64,000 nucleotides of DNA from Anadara kagoshimensis (GCA_021292105.1 CM037874.1:28341083-28405082); one strand, 5' to 3'; positions 11,220 through 23,050 are shown, counted from the first letter of the stretch. Notes: generated by a model not told the origin, from the sequence alone. A program made the numbers and translations.

Positions 11220-12588
11220 TAATTACATGCTTTATAATCTTGGTATTGTATGTATAGTCATAACTTCAAACTGGATCGATGTCTTTTTATTTGATTTTTT
11301 CTGCTAATGTTTCTCAGGATTGTCATTAATGTTCATACTTCACAGCTTATGAAGTGTTCATTTTGTCTGTAACACATTCTCAATCCCATTTCTCTGACTA
11401 ATGTGTCTAACCAGCATTGAGGAGTGGACATAGACATAAAACCAAACTGTTTTAGCGGTATTTCCTTTTTTTCCCCCGACGGAGTAAATTAAATTCTTGG
11501 TGCGTTTTCAATCATTATTTTTAAATAATATTAAAAACAAGTCGAATGTGTAACCGATAGTTTTTTTTTGCCTTTTATCATTATTGTTCCGAATGTAGAA
11601 ATAAACAGAATGAATTCTGTAACGTAACATCGAATTCAAGACCAAGCTGTGTAAGCGATATATTTTCCAGTCCTGTAGTTTTCCCTACTTTAAGTTAAAC
11701 GAACTACTGAGTAACAACATAGTGTAGTTATGAACTAGAGTTTTGAACATTGAATAAGGCACTTTTTAATATTTCTTGAACCAATACATTTTTAAAAACA
11801 ATTGGTAATACTTCAGATTACAAGTTGTTTTATCTCGGTTTGGGCAAATACTCTAGATCAAACATTCCTTGCGGAATAGACACATTGCTTTTTGTTACAG
11901 TCGATTGGTTGGCCAGTTTGACATGCTATTTTGTTTTACGTCGAAATTTCGAAGGTTAAATATATCACATAAGTCGAGGTGGTGCAATCTTTCAACGCAC
12001 CTCGTATCAGTATGCAATTTCCCGCTTTTCGGTTTGACTTTGGGGCTTGTGGTGAATTTTTTGTTTTTGTTTCGTATAAATGGGCTATAATGTGCAAGTC
12101 ATTTTTCTTCAACGCTAACCTCTTTCTCGTCCAAAATGAAATAATTGGTATAAAATGATCGCTACTTTATAGGAGATAATAAAGCACCATGGTGTAGAAT
12201 AAAGTTAATATTTTAAGACAATATACGTCACTTAAATATATTTTTATGAACTATTTAATATTTACCACCAACATAAATAATATGATGTTTCGATTTTTAG
12301 GCTGATAAATAAATATGTTACAGTTTCCTGGCGTATTAAATACAAGTTAAAATAAAGAAACTTACATCTGGTCTATTTCATAGTTTGTCGATTGCAATCA
12401 TATATAATAACACAATGTGAAGAAGAATTTGATTACACAGCAACGTTTGTATTTTAAAAGATTTTTCTTATCTTAAAAAAATAGTAAATAAAATTCTGCC
12501 GTTTAGCAATAATGAACGGTTTTCATTTAATAACTTATTGCCGGTATATATATGAATTAAAATATTAGCTTGTGGATGCGTACTTATA

Positions 12589-12590
<2 letters not shown>
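11220..12590. other. No recognisable feature
   Basis: Intronic AT-rich DNA. The open frame at 11869-12090 has no recognisable similarity. Confidence 0.4.

Positions 12591-12594
<4 letters not shown>

Positions 12595-12622
<28 letters not shown>
12595..12622. repeat. (GA)n microsatellite
   Basis: About 14 GA dinucleotides. Confidence 0.95.
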
Positions 12623-12624
<2 letters not shown>

Positions 12625-12687
12625 ATTATAAAATTGTAATAATTTAAATTTCCTCAATTATTCCATTTTCCTTCCATTTTCAATCTT

Positions 12688-12775
12688 GATTACACACGTG
12701 GTGCATAAAGGTAGCCGAACAGGTGACACTTACCCTTTCAAAGCACCCAACCTTACTTTCCTGGTGTAAGTTCGT
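12688..12775 (+). mobile_element. Retroelement R tail fragment
   Basis: GATTACACACGTGGTGCATA, then CACTTACCCTTTCAAAGCAC and CTTTCCTGGTGTAAGTTCG, align with the R tail at 43.75-43.83 kb. Confidence 0.65.
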
Positions 12776-13471
12776 GATAATTTTAGTTTTTATTTTGTTT
12801 TTGGGGATTGTGATTTGGACATGGGTTACTATATTTCAATTTTCTCGCAGCCAATGGTACAATGAAATAGTCACGAACCTGTCAGCTTCAATCAAACCCA
12901 AAAGCCGAAATATTTAAACAGGACTCTGTATGTGGGAGGAAACGGTTGATTTCTAAACACGATTTGTGAAAAAATTGTAAAGACATTCATCATCTTAAAG
13001 ATATGCTTAGTTAAAAAATCATTGATTTTTCATGCTTTGATTTGCATGAAGAATGTAAACATTTTATAAGTAACAAAACAGCTGATGTAGCGACCTTTAT
13101 ACATAGGAATGATAACTTCCATTCACAAACACTGGAGATGGAGTGCTATAAAACAAGGAATAGTCTACCCTTGAAGACGGCAATAGTCTATCTTTGAAGG
13201 CGGCAATATGCATGTAGTAAAGTGTGTATAACTAGACTTCACTTCCGGATAAATCAAACCATGAAAGTTTTTTCATTCAATAATCATGGATAACTTTGTA
13301 CACCATTTTATTATTAATTTGATTCATAGTGCTCTCCGGGTTCCACAATATTCCATGCTTTTAATCAACAATCTAAGACTATAGTAAGTCGGTAAAACAG
13401 TATGAAAGGATTGGACATTTTGCACACTGAATAATTCGCGTAGTGAATTATGTAACGTGTGCAAATTGTCC

Positions 13472-13672
13472 AATGGGGTTCGCCGCTGTACCACGTAATC
13501 AATACCTCTTAATGTTTGTGCGGAACGTTTTGGAAAACGTCGACGTCACAGATTCCCGGAATGACGTATTTTTCGCGGGAAACCGTCATTTCATGCGATT
13601 CCATATCCATTGGAAAAAAGAGTTCCGCACAAACGTGAGGGGGTATTACGTGTTACAGTGGCGAATCCCATT
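13472..13672. mobile_element. Long-TIR MITE (AATGGGGTTCGCCGCTGTACC ends), copy 1
   Basis: AATGGGGTTCGCCGCTGTAC opens and the reverse complement of TGGGATTCGCCACTGTAACA closes the element. Arms of about 50 bp include TTTGTGCGGAAC. A related element lies at 63638-63839. There is no coding capacity beyond a frame that simply crosses it. Confidence 0.75.
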
Positions 13673-14103
13673 TCATTCTTCCATAAAAAAAAGGAAAATT
13701 ATTTTCATTTCTTGTAATTCAATTTATAGAATTTAAAAAAAAAACAATTTAAACAATAATATAGCCGTCGCAAGTTAAAAAAAATAGCATCAGCGATTCG
13801 CAATAGTGTCTCTTGTGTGTCGTCCATAAAAAGATGTCATTGAGAGCCAATCCAATCATCAAACGTAACCAATCAAAATGCTGAAAACAAAAGAGAATAG
13901 AGCAGATTTCAAAAGTCCCCGTACAGGCCTATTGTAAATTACAAAGACTGACTACATACTACACCCTTTCCTTAATGATTTTATGTTTTTTGAAAATATT
14001 TCTGATAACCGTGTTTTGGAATGTTTAGCATATATTAATTTTTTGAAAACAGAACGTTTAAACGTTTAACCACATTCCATGAGAAACGACAAAAAACATG
14101 TTC

Positions 14104-14106
<3 letters not shown>

Positions 14107-14136
<30 letters not shown>
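14107..14136. repeat. (CT)n microsatellite
   Basis: About 15 CT dinucleotides in the transporter intron. Confidence 0.95.
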
Positions 14137-14137
<1 letters not shown>

Positions 14138-14356
14138 GTGGATGTGTTGTAAATTCCTAGGTATAGTTTAAATTAATATTTCTTTTTTTTAAAAAAAAAA
14201 AGGAAAATAGGAAATGGCATTTAAACTAAAACAAATATAGTTATCGTATGATCTATACCTTGCATCAAAAGCTTTTACATTTTTCAGAATATAGTAAAAT
14301 GCTTAACATTAAAAATGGTAAGTGGACGATTAAATAAATGAATATGTGTATATATA

Positions 14357-14562
14357 CAGTACAGGCATGTCAATAGTTTAACACTAAGCTTAGAACAGGT
14401 GACAGCTTATCACGGCCTCTCGTTGGGAATATCGCGAGAGCTATCTCGGCATCAGTTTTCTGTCAACAAATCTCGGCAGATTTGCTGAAACTACCGATCC
14501 ATATCTCGGCAAATCGACAGAAGTCGTTAGCTAAGTGTTAAACTTTCGACAGATCTGTACTG
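14357..14562. mobile_element. Family A MITE, copy 3
   Basis: CAGTACAGGCATGTCAATAG at the left and, reversed, CAGTACAGATCTGTCGAAAG at the right, with TA on both sides (14355-14356 and 14563-14564). The interior repeats the word ATCTCGGC several times and is about half GC in a very AT-rich setting. Confidence 0.8.
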
Positions 14563-14642
14563 TAACTACGACAAATTACATACATATGTAGGTTTTAAAA
14601 CCACTTCTATTTGTCATACTGTCACAATTTATCGAGAACCTA

Positions 14643-14854
14643 CAGTAAAGACCTGTCGAAAGTTTAACACTGAGTTAACGCAATGGAGTCAACTCGGCTG
14701 CCAAATGCCCAAGATATGGATACCATATAGCCGAAAAGCTATCGGAGTGTATAAAGCAGCTGCCTAATAGATATCATTAACGAGAGGCGAGATGCGTTTC
14801 CGATTTGGTTCTAATTCGTTACCGTAGTGTTAAACTTACGACAGGTTTGTACGG
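14643..14854. mobile_element. Family A MITE, copy 4
   Basis: CAGTAAAGACCTGTCGAAAG at the left; the right end is ACTTACGACAGGTTTGTACG. TA flanks both sides (14641-14642, 14855-14856). It starts only 80 bp after copy 3 ends. Confidence 0.8.
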
Positions 14855-15988
14855 TAAATACATATGTGGGAAAATTTCTATCAATCAGATTTCGCAAGGT
14901 CCAACACAAGCTTGGTATCGCCGATGTTCGCATCCGGTAAACGGCAGCGCTTAAAAACTTTAACATATTTTAAAGCGCACCCTGTGACGTTGCCTCAAAA
15001 TGTTTGGAAGGTCAACGACTTTTTACAAAAATCGTTGTATGTAATAAAAGAATTTGTACGAAGACTGTTACAGTCATATATAAACGTTCACCATATAACG
15101 GCTAAAACGAATACTCACGCAAGCTTGATGTGTTAAACGTACGGTACCAGTGGTTTTGACTGGAATATATCGGTCTTTATATCATTATGTGGGAAAAAAT
15201 ACAAACTATTTTCCTCTTTAAACTTGTTATCTGATCGTATGCATGTATATATCCGAATTTCTTTGTTCTTTCCCTTTATATTACTGGCTAAAATATTTTA
15301 GATAAATCCTAACTTTGGCGTAATTCGCGTTGTAAGGTATTCCCAAGGACCCAAGGACAAAACATATTTATTTAGTTATCGATGTGCTGTGAAAATTTCA
15401 AATGTGCATGACTTGATAAAAAATGGCATTACTGAAAGGAAAAATATTTTGTAATTGTGTTTTAGAGAATGCGTGTATGAATCAAATATCGTTTACTTTA
15501 GTAAATTTGTTTTGTACAGTAAGGTAATTTACCAAATAATTACTGTTCGTATTTGTTTCCGATGATCAGAGTGTAATTTTCAAAATAATTACAATTTCAG
15601 TATCTTACTTCTAGGCATAACAACGTGACACTGCCATTCAAGTCAAAATCACTTAATTATAACAGTTTAAACGCCTAACTCGTGACTGTTTTAATTTCGC
15701 TTCCGTCTTTCCTGGAGTTATTTACGTCAAGAATTTCTAAAATCGGCTAAAAACTAATTTCAAAATAACGAAAATAAATAGGTGATGATAATTTTTAGAA
15801 GGAGAGAGTAGATTAGTAGTAACTGATGGTGGTTCATTGACATGAGGTATAATTATCATTTATGAAAAGTATAATTTATAACTACGCGTACTTTTATCTG
15901 ACGAACTGATTATCCAATCAGAATCAATTACGTTATAATTCGGTATAATCCCTATCTTATCGTCAGGGGTTTGTATGGTCTTTATATA

Positions 15989-16181
15989 CAGTACAGACCT
16001 GTCGAAAATTTAACACTAAGCTAGGAAATTAGCCGAATCATCAGCCCATCTCGGTCGCCCAGCAGTTCTCTTTTTCACGCGGCAGCTAGCTATAATCTAG
16101 CTCTCGCCAGTTATCCATATATCGGCCGAACTTCGAGCTTTTTCGTAAGTCCAATGTTAAACTTTCGACAAGTCCGCACTG
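15989..16181. mobile_element. Family A MITE, copy 5
   Basis: CAGTACAGACCTGTCGAAAA at the left; the right end is ACTTTCGACAAGTCCGCACT then G. TA flanks both sides. The interior has GCAGCTAGCTATAATCTAGC, again GC-richer than the flanks and unlike the other cores. Confidence 0.8.
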
Positions 16182-16491
16182 TAGATATAAACCGTGGCAA
16201 ATTACAACAATACCATATTGTATCAATCAGTGTGAAACAAAACTCTAAACAGACTGACTTCCAGTCGAAACGATGTTCCGGAAGTCAAACAATATCATAT
16301 CCGTTTTGCGAAAGATGATTTGGGTGAATTGTTACCAATAAGGTACATAAGGTGTTATGAAGGTGTTATGAAGGCGTTGTTAAATTTTTACAGGGTATTT
16401 TATTCATGATCGTGAACTGTTTTGACAGTGCATCTGAAACTTAATGTTTTCAAGTGTCGATTATATGGCAACAATGCCATGTGGACGCATT

Positions 16492-16762
16492 GTAACGCCA
16501 TGCAGCGGTACCGGTGTTGTCTAACACGTCTATGTTGGAATTTCAACGCATAAAGAGGATGCTTTTATGCGACAAAAAGCTACCATTCGCCCCATAGAGA
16601 AAACATTTAAAGCACGATACCATAAAATCCTTCACTATCATCACCTACGTACACCTCCGTCATCATTACCACCGTTACTAAAAACACCACCACCATCGCC
16701 GTCGGCACCGCCCTACAAACCTCTTGACAAACTTAAGCCGTTTAATGCGATAGTCTTTTAAA
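16492..16762 (+). mobile_element. Family M MITE, left half only
   Basis: It begins GTAACGCCATGCAGCGG, with TTTCAACGCATAAAGAGG, TTTTATGCGACAAAAAGC and then the CACCATCACC-rich middle typical of the family. It stops near TTTAATGCGATAGTC without the right inverted end, so it is truncated. Confidence 0.75.
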
Positions 16763-17814
16763 GCATAAATTATGATATTTTCAACCACTGTCTTATGGTC
16801 AAATGACTACCGGCTGCCTTTAAAATTGAATTCGATACATTTATTAGCATATTGAAGGGGAAATCTCTTTTTTCATTCATGACAAATCAACTACATAGGT
16901 AGACAGATAGTGTGTCGTGTAACTTTGCCTTTATACGTCAGATACGTGGGAAGGGGGTATCGATGCATATCGATGACGTTTTAGTCCCGGGGTAATAGAT
17001 TTTTGGTATTTAATAATATAATAATAGAACATGATGACAGGTGTTAAAGAAATACTATCCTTGAGCTATTGGCATAAGGTCGTGATGAAACTGTACCTTG
17101 CCTAAATGACGTTTTAAGGTCCTAATATGGGACGCAAGAAAAAATCAACCATAATTACCAAATTTAAACCACCATACATGCTGATGAGATCAAGCGATTA
17201 AATTATTGACGTTTTAATCAAAATTATCTTTTCAACGAAGAATTTTTATAACACACCGCTTATATTATATAGTATTATATTTTCTTAACAAATGTTTTTT
17301 TTTTTTTCATTTTTTTTTTCTTAATTTCGTCAAAATAGTCGAAATTTCAATGCTAAAGCTTATACTGTTCTATAATTTTGAAAACGAACAAATACTTTAT
17401 TCATTTTTATTAGAATAAGTATAAGTGGCGTCACAGAAAAATGAGGAGTCAAATGGGTTTTCTGTGCCACAAATCTCATGAAAAATTCGGGATGTCAACC
17501 TATAAGTTCACGCTGATCAACTCCTCGTTACTGACAATTATAGCGTTTGGTGTGTCTACTGTGGAAAAAATATATTTTCGGTCACCAATGCACAAACAAG
17601 CTTTGGAATCATTATTGACCGAATTATATAGTTAGTGGTAGGTGTTGGTATTTATAACTGAGCCACTTGGATATTCTCTAAATCTAATCATAATCGTTAT
17701 GAGATTAAAATGTAATGCACGCGTAACGCATTAATAAGGAGAAATTGGCACAGCTATCCGACAAGCTTCTTAAATATAACCGTCAAAACAATGCCAAAAT
17801 CATTTTGAAAATAT

Positions 17815-17908
17815 CTTATTTATTTATTTTTTATTTTATTTATATTGTTATATTTTTACATTTTTATTTTATTTATTGATTTAATTTAATTTAATTTATT
17901 TCTTTATT

Positions 17909-17940
<32 letters not shown>

Positions 17941-17955
17941 TGTTTATTAATTATT
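17815..17955. repeat. TTTA-rich low complexity
   Basis: A long run of TTTA/TTTAA words with a clean (TTTA)n stretch near 17905-17940. Confidence 0.85.
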
Positions 17956-18331
17956 ATTAACCTTGCTGTGAATTCATTTAAAAATGAAAATAGCGCTATG
18001 CTTCTATTTTTGACTGTTTTATCTGTATGATTATATTTACTGCATTCTTATGGGTCCAATCAATCAAATCTTTACTCGACACACATCAAATTTATACTCT
18101 ATTTTAAAAAAAAAACCAAAATATTCCAGAATAATTGGAAAGTCTGATTTTGAAGCAACTTTCACTTGAGTTATGCGGTAAAACCAGATAAGGTTCAAGA
18201 ATTACATAAAAATATCAAGTACATTGTATATTGCTATCTTTATATGTTTTTACTATCTTTCATTTATCTTGCATTGATGTTCCCATCGATTTTTTGATAT
18301 TCTATTTACAGTGTCACACGATGATGGACGG

Positions 18332-18333
<2 letters not shown>

Positions 18334-18425
<92 letters not shown>
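18334..18425. repeat. (CA)n(CT)n compound microsatellite
   Basis: About 23 CA dinucleotides switch directly into about 23 CT dinucleotides, roughly 0.9 kb inside the intron from exon 1. A second (CT)n tract follows at 18519-18566. Confidence 0.95.
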
Positions 18426-18428
<3 letters not shown>

Positions 18429-18516
18429 TAGTAAAAACAACAACAGTCATTGGTGATTTTTAAAAGCACAGACATACACAAGTACATATATACTTGGTTA
18501 AGTTTAACACCCTATA

Positions 18517-18518
<2 letters not shown>

Positions 18519-18566
<48 letters not shown>
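18519..18566. repeat. (CT)n microsatellite
   Basis: About 24 CT dinucleotides. Confidence 0.95.
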
Positions 18567-18570
<4 letters not shown>

Positions 18571-19291
18571 CAATGCCCTACACCTATATAAAGAGGTAAA
18601 TCCTAAATACTTTGAGGAAGTCAAAAGTGCATGGCTACTTAAATCAGATATATACATGTCAATTCGAGACATTTTTATTATATTTTTATGTTTTGTCCTG
18701 GAATGCTTAATTTAAGCAGACAAAATATATGCGTATTAACCTTCATAACCTTAATTCAAATATTAAAATGACATTGAAAATGTCAAAATGTCAAACTTCA
18801 AAATCGGATTTTTTTATTTTAGGTTCGTGTTCAAACCAATACTGGTTATAATGAAATAATTATTAAATAAAATTTTGTCGGATACGATATTATCAAGCAC
18901 TATTCCTTTTTATATAGTAATTATACAACAAAATCGCTTATGAAACTTTAAAGGTTTTAAGAAAGTCGGAAATGATTCAGAGAGAAAAAAATTTATAGGA
19001 AAAATTCGTGCAAAAAATTAGCATCAATTGCATTATTTCATATTGCGTTAAATGTGAACCCCTAAGCTTAAAAATCGAAAGACAGCGGAATTTATATTTG
19101 GTTGACTTAACGATGTCATCAAATTAAAACTATTACAAATGAAACCGTTCGAAATTTTTAAAAATGACTAGAACAGAAGTCTGCAAAGTTAAGAAAAAAA
19201 ACCGTCGAATTATCAAAGTTACGCTGCTTGTCGCATATAAAATTGAAATTACAATTAAGTTGTGATACAAAAATACACAAACAGTTCTTAC

Positions 19292-19874
19292 CTCCTCCGT
19301 TCTTGTAACATATATACGGAAATCTCCAAACATTTCCCAAATCTACAGCAAATCCAATAACGGACAGCATAAAGTCCAACTTTTTACCCCATGTTTCACG
19401 CTCCGGTTCTTTGCTATTAGAATTCCTGTCATTTCCATCAACTTTCTCCAACATGTCTTTATCCGCCTCCAAATAGCAGCCATTCCTAGGCAACAAAGAT
19501 TTTTCCGACTGTGACATTTGTTGTGTCTTTTTATCACTTATTTCCAAAAAATTTACATCTTTTACATCAGTTTTCCTTGTTGTTGAATCACATTTTGCAG
19601 TGTTATCTTTTTTCTTAAATTTATTTTTTAAAGACTCAACTATGGGCGATTTTGAAATTCTGTTAAATACACCTGTTTTCGTAGTTTCAGAATTTTTTTC
19701 TGTATTAGAATTGTCTAGCTCCGATTTACTATTACGATCAACCCGTCTTTTCCCACGACTGTCTCGGTTTTCATTGATATCTTCACTTGTTGATGGATAA
19801 CTTATAGTGAAAGCCGCATTCTCGTAGCACAATGAATGAATGGGTGTTTCTCGCGACTTGATTGGTTGAGCCAT
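19292..19874 (-). CDS. SLC6A4: Serotonin-type SLC6 transporter, first coding exon (N-terminal tail and TM1)
   Basis: The ATG at 19872-19874 is the first after an in-frame TAA at 19923-19925, which fixes the start. The exon has 194 codons plus one base and ends at a GAG|GTAAGA donor (phase 1). Residues 1-158 form a hydrophilic, Ser/Asn/Lys-rich cytoplasmic tail, longer than the roughly 85 residues before TM1 in vertebrate serotonin transporters. Residues 159-195 contain [20 protein letters not shown] and [17 protein letters not shown], the TM1 signature. Asp178 in FAVDLGNVW corresponds to the amine-binding Asp of monoamine transporters, where GABA and glycine carriers have Gly. Motif and spacing point to serotonin over dopamine transport. 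The tail has many Ser/Thr near basic residues, so phosphorylation control is plausible but not shown. Reading through the donor adds residues that are intron, not protein. Confidence 0.9.
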
Positions 19875-20695
19875 GATTCTTAGAGTTATCTCCCTTGATT
19901 CGCTCAGCTTTAAAAGATCTTCTTAATACATTGGGTCGACGACCAGTTATAAACAGCTGAATTAAAATTGGTGTATTAGTAATCCTAAATTTACTTATTA
20001 TAAATAACTTACAACTTAATAACAAAACCTATTATTTGAAAAATACACTTCCAATACGATGACCTCAAATCAGAATAGATATTTTAATAAAAGCATGTAG
20101 ATCTACATGTACTATGATATTAAAATGAAAAATCGGAAGTTGTGTGGTCGGAAAAACATTCACATTCCAAACATTCACCAGAATACAACAGTTTTACTAT
20201 ATTTATCCGGTATAGATACATGTAGTTATACAATAATGGGCTATTGGTTCTATGACCGCTGAGTAGAGACAAAAGCTTTCTCCATTTTGTAGTTTAATCA
20301 TGAGAAATTTTCTGGACTATCTTCAGCCTTATTTTTTCAGATTTTCTAAGCCCGGTTCTTTAGGTAACTTCAAAGATACACGTATTTGAGCATATACAAC
20401 GTGATGAAGTGAACGTTTAATGTCATATATATACCATTGTCAATTGATTCAAATAATAAAATACAATACAAGGTGTTAATTAAAACGAATCGTTCATTAT
20501 TGCCTAATAAATTAGAAGAAGTGATAATATGTCGATCGTAAGACCGACAAATGTGTGTCAAAAATCAGTCCAAACTGATCGATTGATTAATTAATTAGTA
20601 AATGGGGCTTTATGGCCCTGTCAAGAATATTTTCTAATTTTAGTATAAGCAATATTTTATTCGAATTCAATAAAATATTTCAACGTTCAGGGAAG

Positions 20696-21365
20696 ATTCT
20701 TTAGTGTGACCATGCCTACCATGTAACAGGACATAGGGTTTAAAGGTCTGTAACGCCACATAGCGGTGTTGTCGCATAAACGTGTTCCAACAAACACGTC
20801 AATGCGGGGAATTTCAACGCATAAATAGGGCGCTTTTATGTTGCAAAACGGCTACCTTCCGCCGCATAAGAAAACATTTAACGCACGATACCATATATCC
20901 CTCACTATCATCACCTACACCTCCATCATCATTACAACCTCCACTAAAACACCACCACCATCACTGTCATCGATTTTTTCCGTCATCATTAATGTCATCA
21001 CCACTGTTTTAGTCGAGATATAAGTTCTTTTTAAGATTCACACTTAGTCGTTAAAATTAGTTTTCTTTATGCGTCAAAAAGGCACCATTGCGCCGCATAT
21101 AAGCAACACATCTTTATGCGTTGAGCACCCCTGCATAGACGTGGCCGACCTGTTTATGCGTTGAAATTCCCCGCATACTCGGACGTGTCGGGCGTGTTTA
21201 TGCGGTAACACCGCTATGTGGCGTAACAATGGTCTCCTCCGAAAGGACCCGTTACTTTTAAAGCTTTAGCGAAAGAACAGTCAGTACCAATTTTCAATTT
21301 TTGATCAGACACGGCCCGGGCTCAAATCATGACGGAAGCGAGGCTTCTACAACTAAGTTACCGTG
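20696..21365 (-). mobile_element. S1 SINE split by a family M MITE
   Basis: 20696-20749 (TGTGACCATGCCTACC, ACAGGACATAGGG) and 21229-21365 (GGTCTCCTCCGAAAGGACCC, GAAAGAACAGTCAGTACC and a tRNA-like head on the minus strand) are the two halves of one S1 SINE. They match the uninterrupted copies at 30541-30862 and 35492-35765. The MITE sits inside the GGTCTC block and duplicates it. Confidence 0.8.
20750..21228. mobile_element. Family M MITE, complete copy in a SINE
   Basis: It runs from GTAACGCCACATAGCGGTGT to CACCGCTATGTGGCGTAACA, 479 bp. Subterminal boxes CGCATAAA/TTTATGCG recur in both arms and the centre is rich in CATCACC words. Flanks AAGGTCT (20743-20749) and ATGGTCT (21229-21235) form a 7-bp target duplication with one mismatch. 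There is no open reading frame for a transposase, so it is non-autonomous. Confidence 0.85.
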
Positions 21366-21439
21366 CCGCGGAGGGATACATTCGAAATTAAATTATAAAC
21401 TGACATAAGTACGTGTATATAATGGTAGGGAGACGTGAC

Positions 21440-21505
21440 AGAGATATTAAAGTGGTGGGCTCATGATTCTTAAAGCATCGTGGGTTCGAGTCCCAGTCGG
21501 GGTGT
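21440..21505 (+). mobile_element. tRNA-like SINE head
   Basis: AAAGTGGTGGGCTCATG followed by CGTGGGTTCGAGTCCCAG has spaced A-box and B-box motifs like a pol III promoter, but it does not fold as a full tRNA with paired acceptor arms. I call it a SINE head rather than a tRNA gene. Confidence 0.45.
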
Positions 21506-21965
21506 TTGTATATAACTTTAAACAATGTCACATCAGTCTAGCCGTCATGAATTGATCAATAATTTCCTTAGTTTGAACTTGAATGATTAGCGACTCTTCT
21601 TTTTCTAATTTAGAAAAAAACAAAAGGTCCTTTAGATAAGAAGCTGTAATTTTGACCTTGGAGTGCATAGACATGCATTCATTGCATAATATAATGCAGC
21701 TTAATAGTTTTGGCGTGCCGATATCAGGGATACAACCCTTACCGAGACCTGAACATTTATACTCACCAAGTCACTCACCAAATCACTACTGTTTACACCA
21801 CTTGCTGTTTTACTTAACTTTACAGAATACGGTTGCTCCTCGATATTTATCTACAATGTTTTGCAAAAGTATTTTAAAACGAAATAGTGTGTATTGTTTT
21901 AGAAAATGTTTCTCCCTGGAACACCAAATCTCATTTTCACTTCATTACTGTTGACATTCAATGTA

Positions 21966-21967
21966 AG

Positions 21968-22001
<34 letters not shown>
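21966..22001. repeat. (GA)n microsatellite with one interruption
   Basis: GA dinucleotides interrupted by GAAGAG. It lies just before the tail end of an S2 SINE. Confidence 0.9.
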
Positions 22002-22025
22002 CTGATAAGCATATGTCCACTGAGT

Positions 22026-22428
22026 TGGTTGACTTTAATGTTGAAATGTTCAATGTTGTATAACGTCGCATCAGCACTTTTTCAGCTATTCGCGTCGCAA
22101 GTAACTTGATTGATCTCAAAGAATTCACCTTAGAACAATTTCGCGTATTCGTAAAATTTGCGAGTGTGTTTAATGGTATACTTTGAACTGGTGCGCACTC
22201 AGACTGACTTTCTTGCTCTCGGAGACAGTACTCTATAAACAAGCTTACAATAAATCACTCCCCAATCACATTATACTGGCACCGGATGAACCAGTCGACG
22301 CTGTTCTCTTAATACCGAGCGTCAAGTGGGGTAGCAGTATCTTAACATTGGAATCTTATATTACCTGCTCTACGAACTCACGACCCTCAGCTCTAGAGAC
22401 GGACACTCAATCACTGAGCAGCCGAGAT
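22026..22428 (-). mobile_element. S2 SINE, diverged copy
   Basis: TATAACGTCGCATCAGCACT and TTCAGCTATTCGCG are the conserved S2 body. CCCAATCACATTATACTGGC, then ACCGGATGAACCAG, is the central block, and a minus-strand tRNA-like head lies near 22380-22428. The frame at 22183-22452 merely crosses the SINE and is not a gene. Confidence 0.7.
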
Positions 22429-22793
22429 AGTGGAACGACTGGGAAAGTTTAAAATATCATAAGAGTTATTTCCCTTAGTACATTCAGCGACGTAATTTAT
22501 CTTTTAAAAAGTTAGAAACTTTATGACGATTAAAATATAATATCTTTGTCAAAAAACTTTATCAGAATTGTGCACTCAAAGATTTTTCTATCAGTATTAA
22601 CATGTGACATCGTGTCATGAAGATACCAGGGCTTCAATTTACTAAGATGATCATTAATTCCTCGGTTACTGAAATTTAAACTTGACAGATAGAGTGACCT
22701 GTTATGTAAACATTATAATAATGTAATAGTAAACTGAAACTCTTCATATTATGTATTTATTTGATCAAGTCTTCTTACTGCAAGAATCGTGTA

Positions 22794-23050
22794 TAGGCAA
22801 ACAACATTAACTTGCTCGATTGACCTTTCATTAGGAATATTCATATACTCGATCCACCAAATGCATCGTTCCACCAAATGCATCGGTACTGTTAGAATTC
22901 ACAGTTAATACATAAAAAACAATGTGCATTTCCCCATGGCGCAGACGAAATAAACACATCCATTTGTTCCCTAAACACTAATATACTGCTTTTTTTATTT
23001 ATACTGATTAAAGGTCAAGCAGACAGGTACGGCCAACTTTGTTTGCATAT
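22794..23050 (+). mobile_element. TA-type MITE (TAGGCAAACAACATT ends), copy 1
   Basis: ATAGGCAAACAACATTAACT with TTGACCTTTCATTAGGAATA at the left; GGTCAAGCAGACAGGTACGG then GTTTGCATA at the right, inverted. The core carries ACCAAATGCATCG twice in tandem. Arms are about 45 bp and no ORF is present. Confidence 0.7.

Larger units (their letters stand above)
8407..19291 (-). other. Intron of the SLC6 transporter gene (10.9 kb)
   Basis: It is bounded by GTAAGAA at the exon 1 side and TTTTCAG at the exon 2 side. It is filled with repeats listed separately: (AT)n, a GC-rich inverted-repeat element, R tails, four family A MITEs, one family M half-copy and several CT/CA microsatellites. I see no further transporter exon inside, and the phases of the flanking exons join directly. 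Confidence 0.75.

Noticed and set aside
14864-15136. 90-codon frame just right of a family A MITE
   Set aside because: No recognised family and no supporting context; length is within chance for 64 kb.
18231-18450. Frames with (HT)n, (SL)n or (RE)n runs
   Set aside because: They are translations of the CA/CT microsatellite.
19158-19291. Extension of transporter exon 1 beyond the donor
   Set aside because: The frame stays open by chance into the intron; a consensus GTAAG donor and the family's GGG-AFL continuation in exon 2 show the true end at 19292.
22183-22452. 89-codon frame
   Set aside because: It lies across an S2 SINE whose relatives at 58 and 61 kb do not keep the frame.
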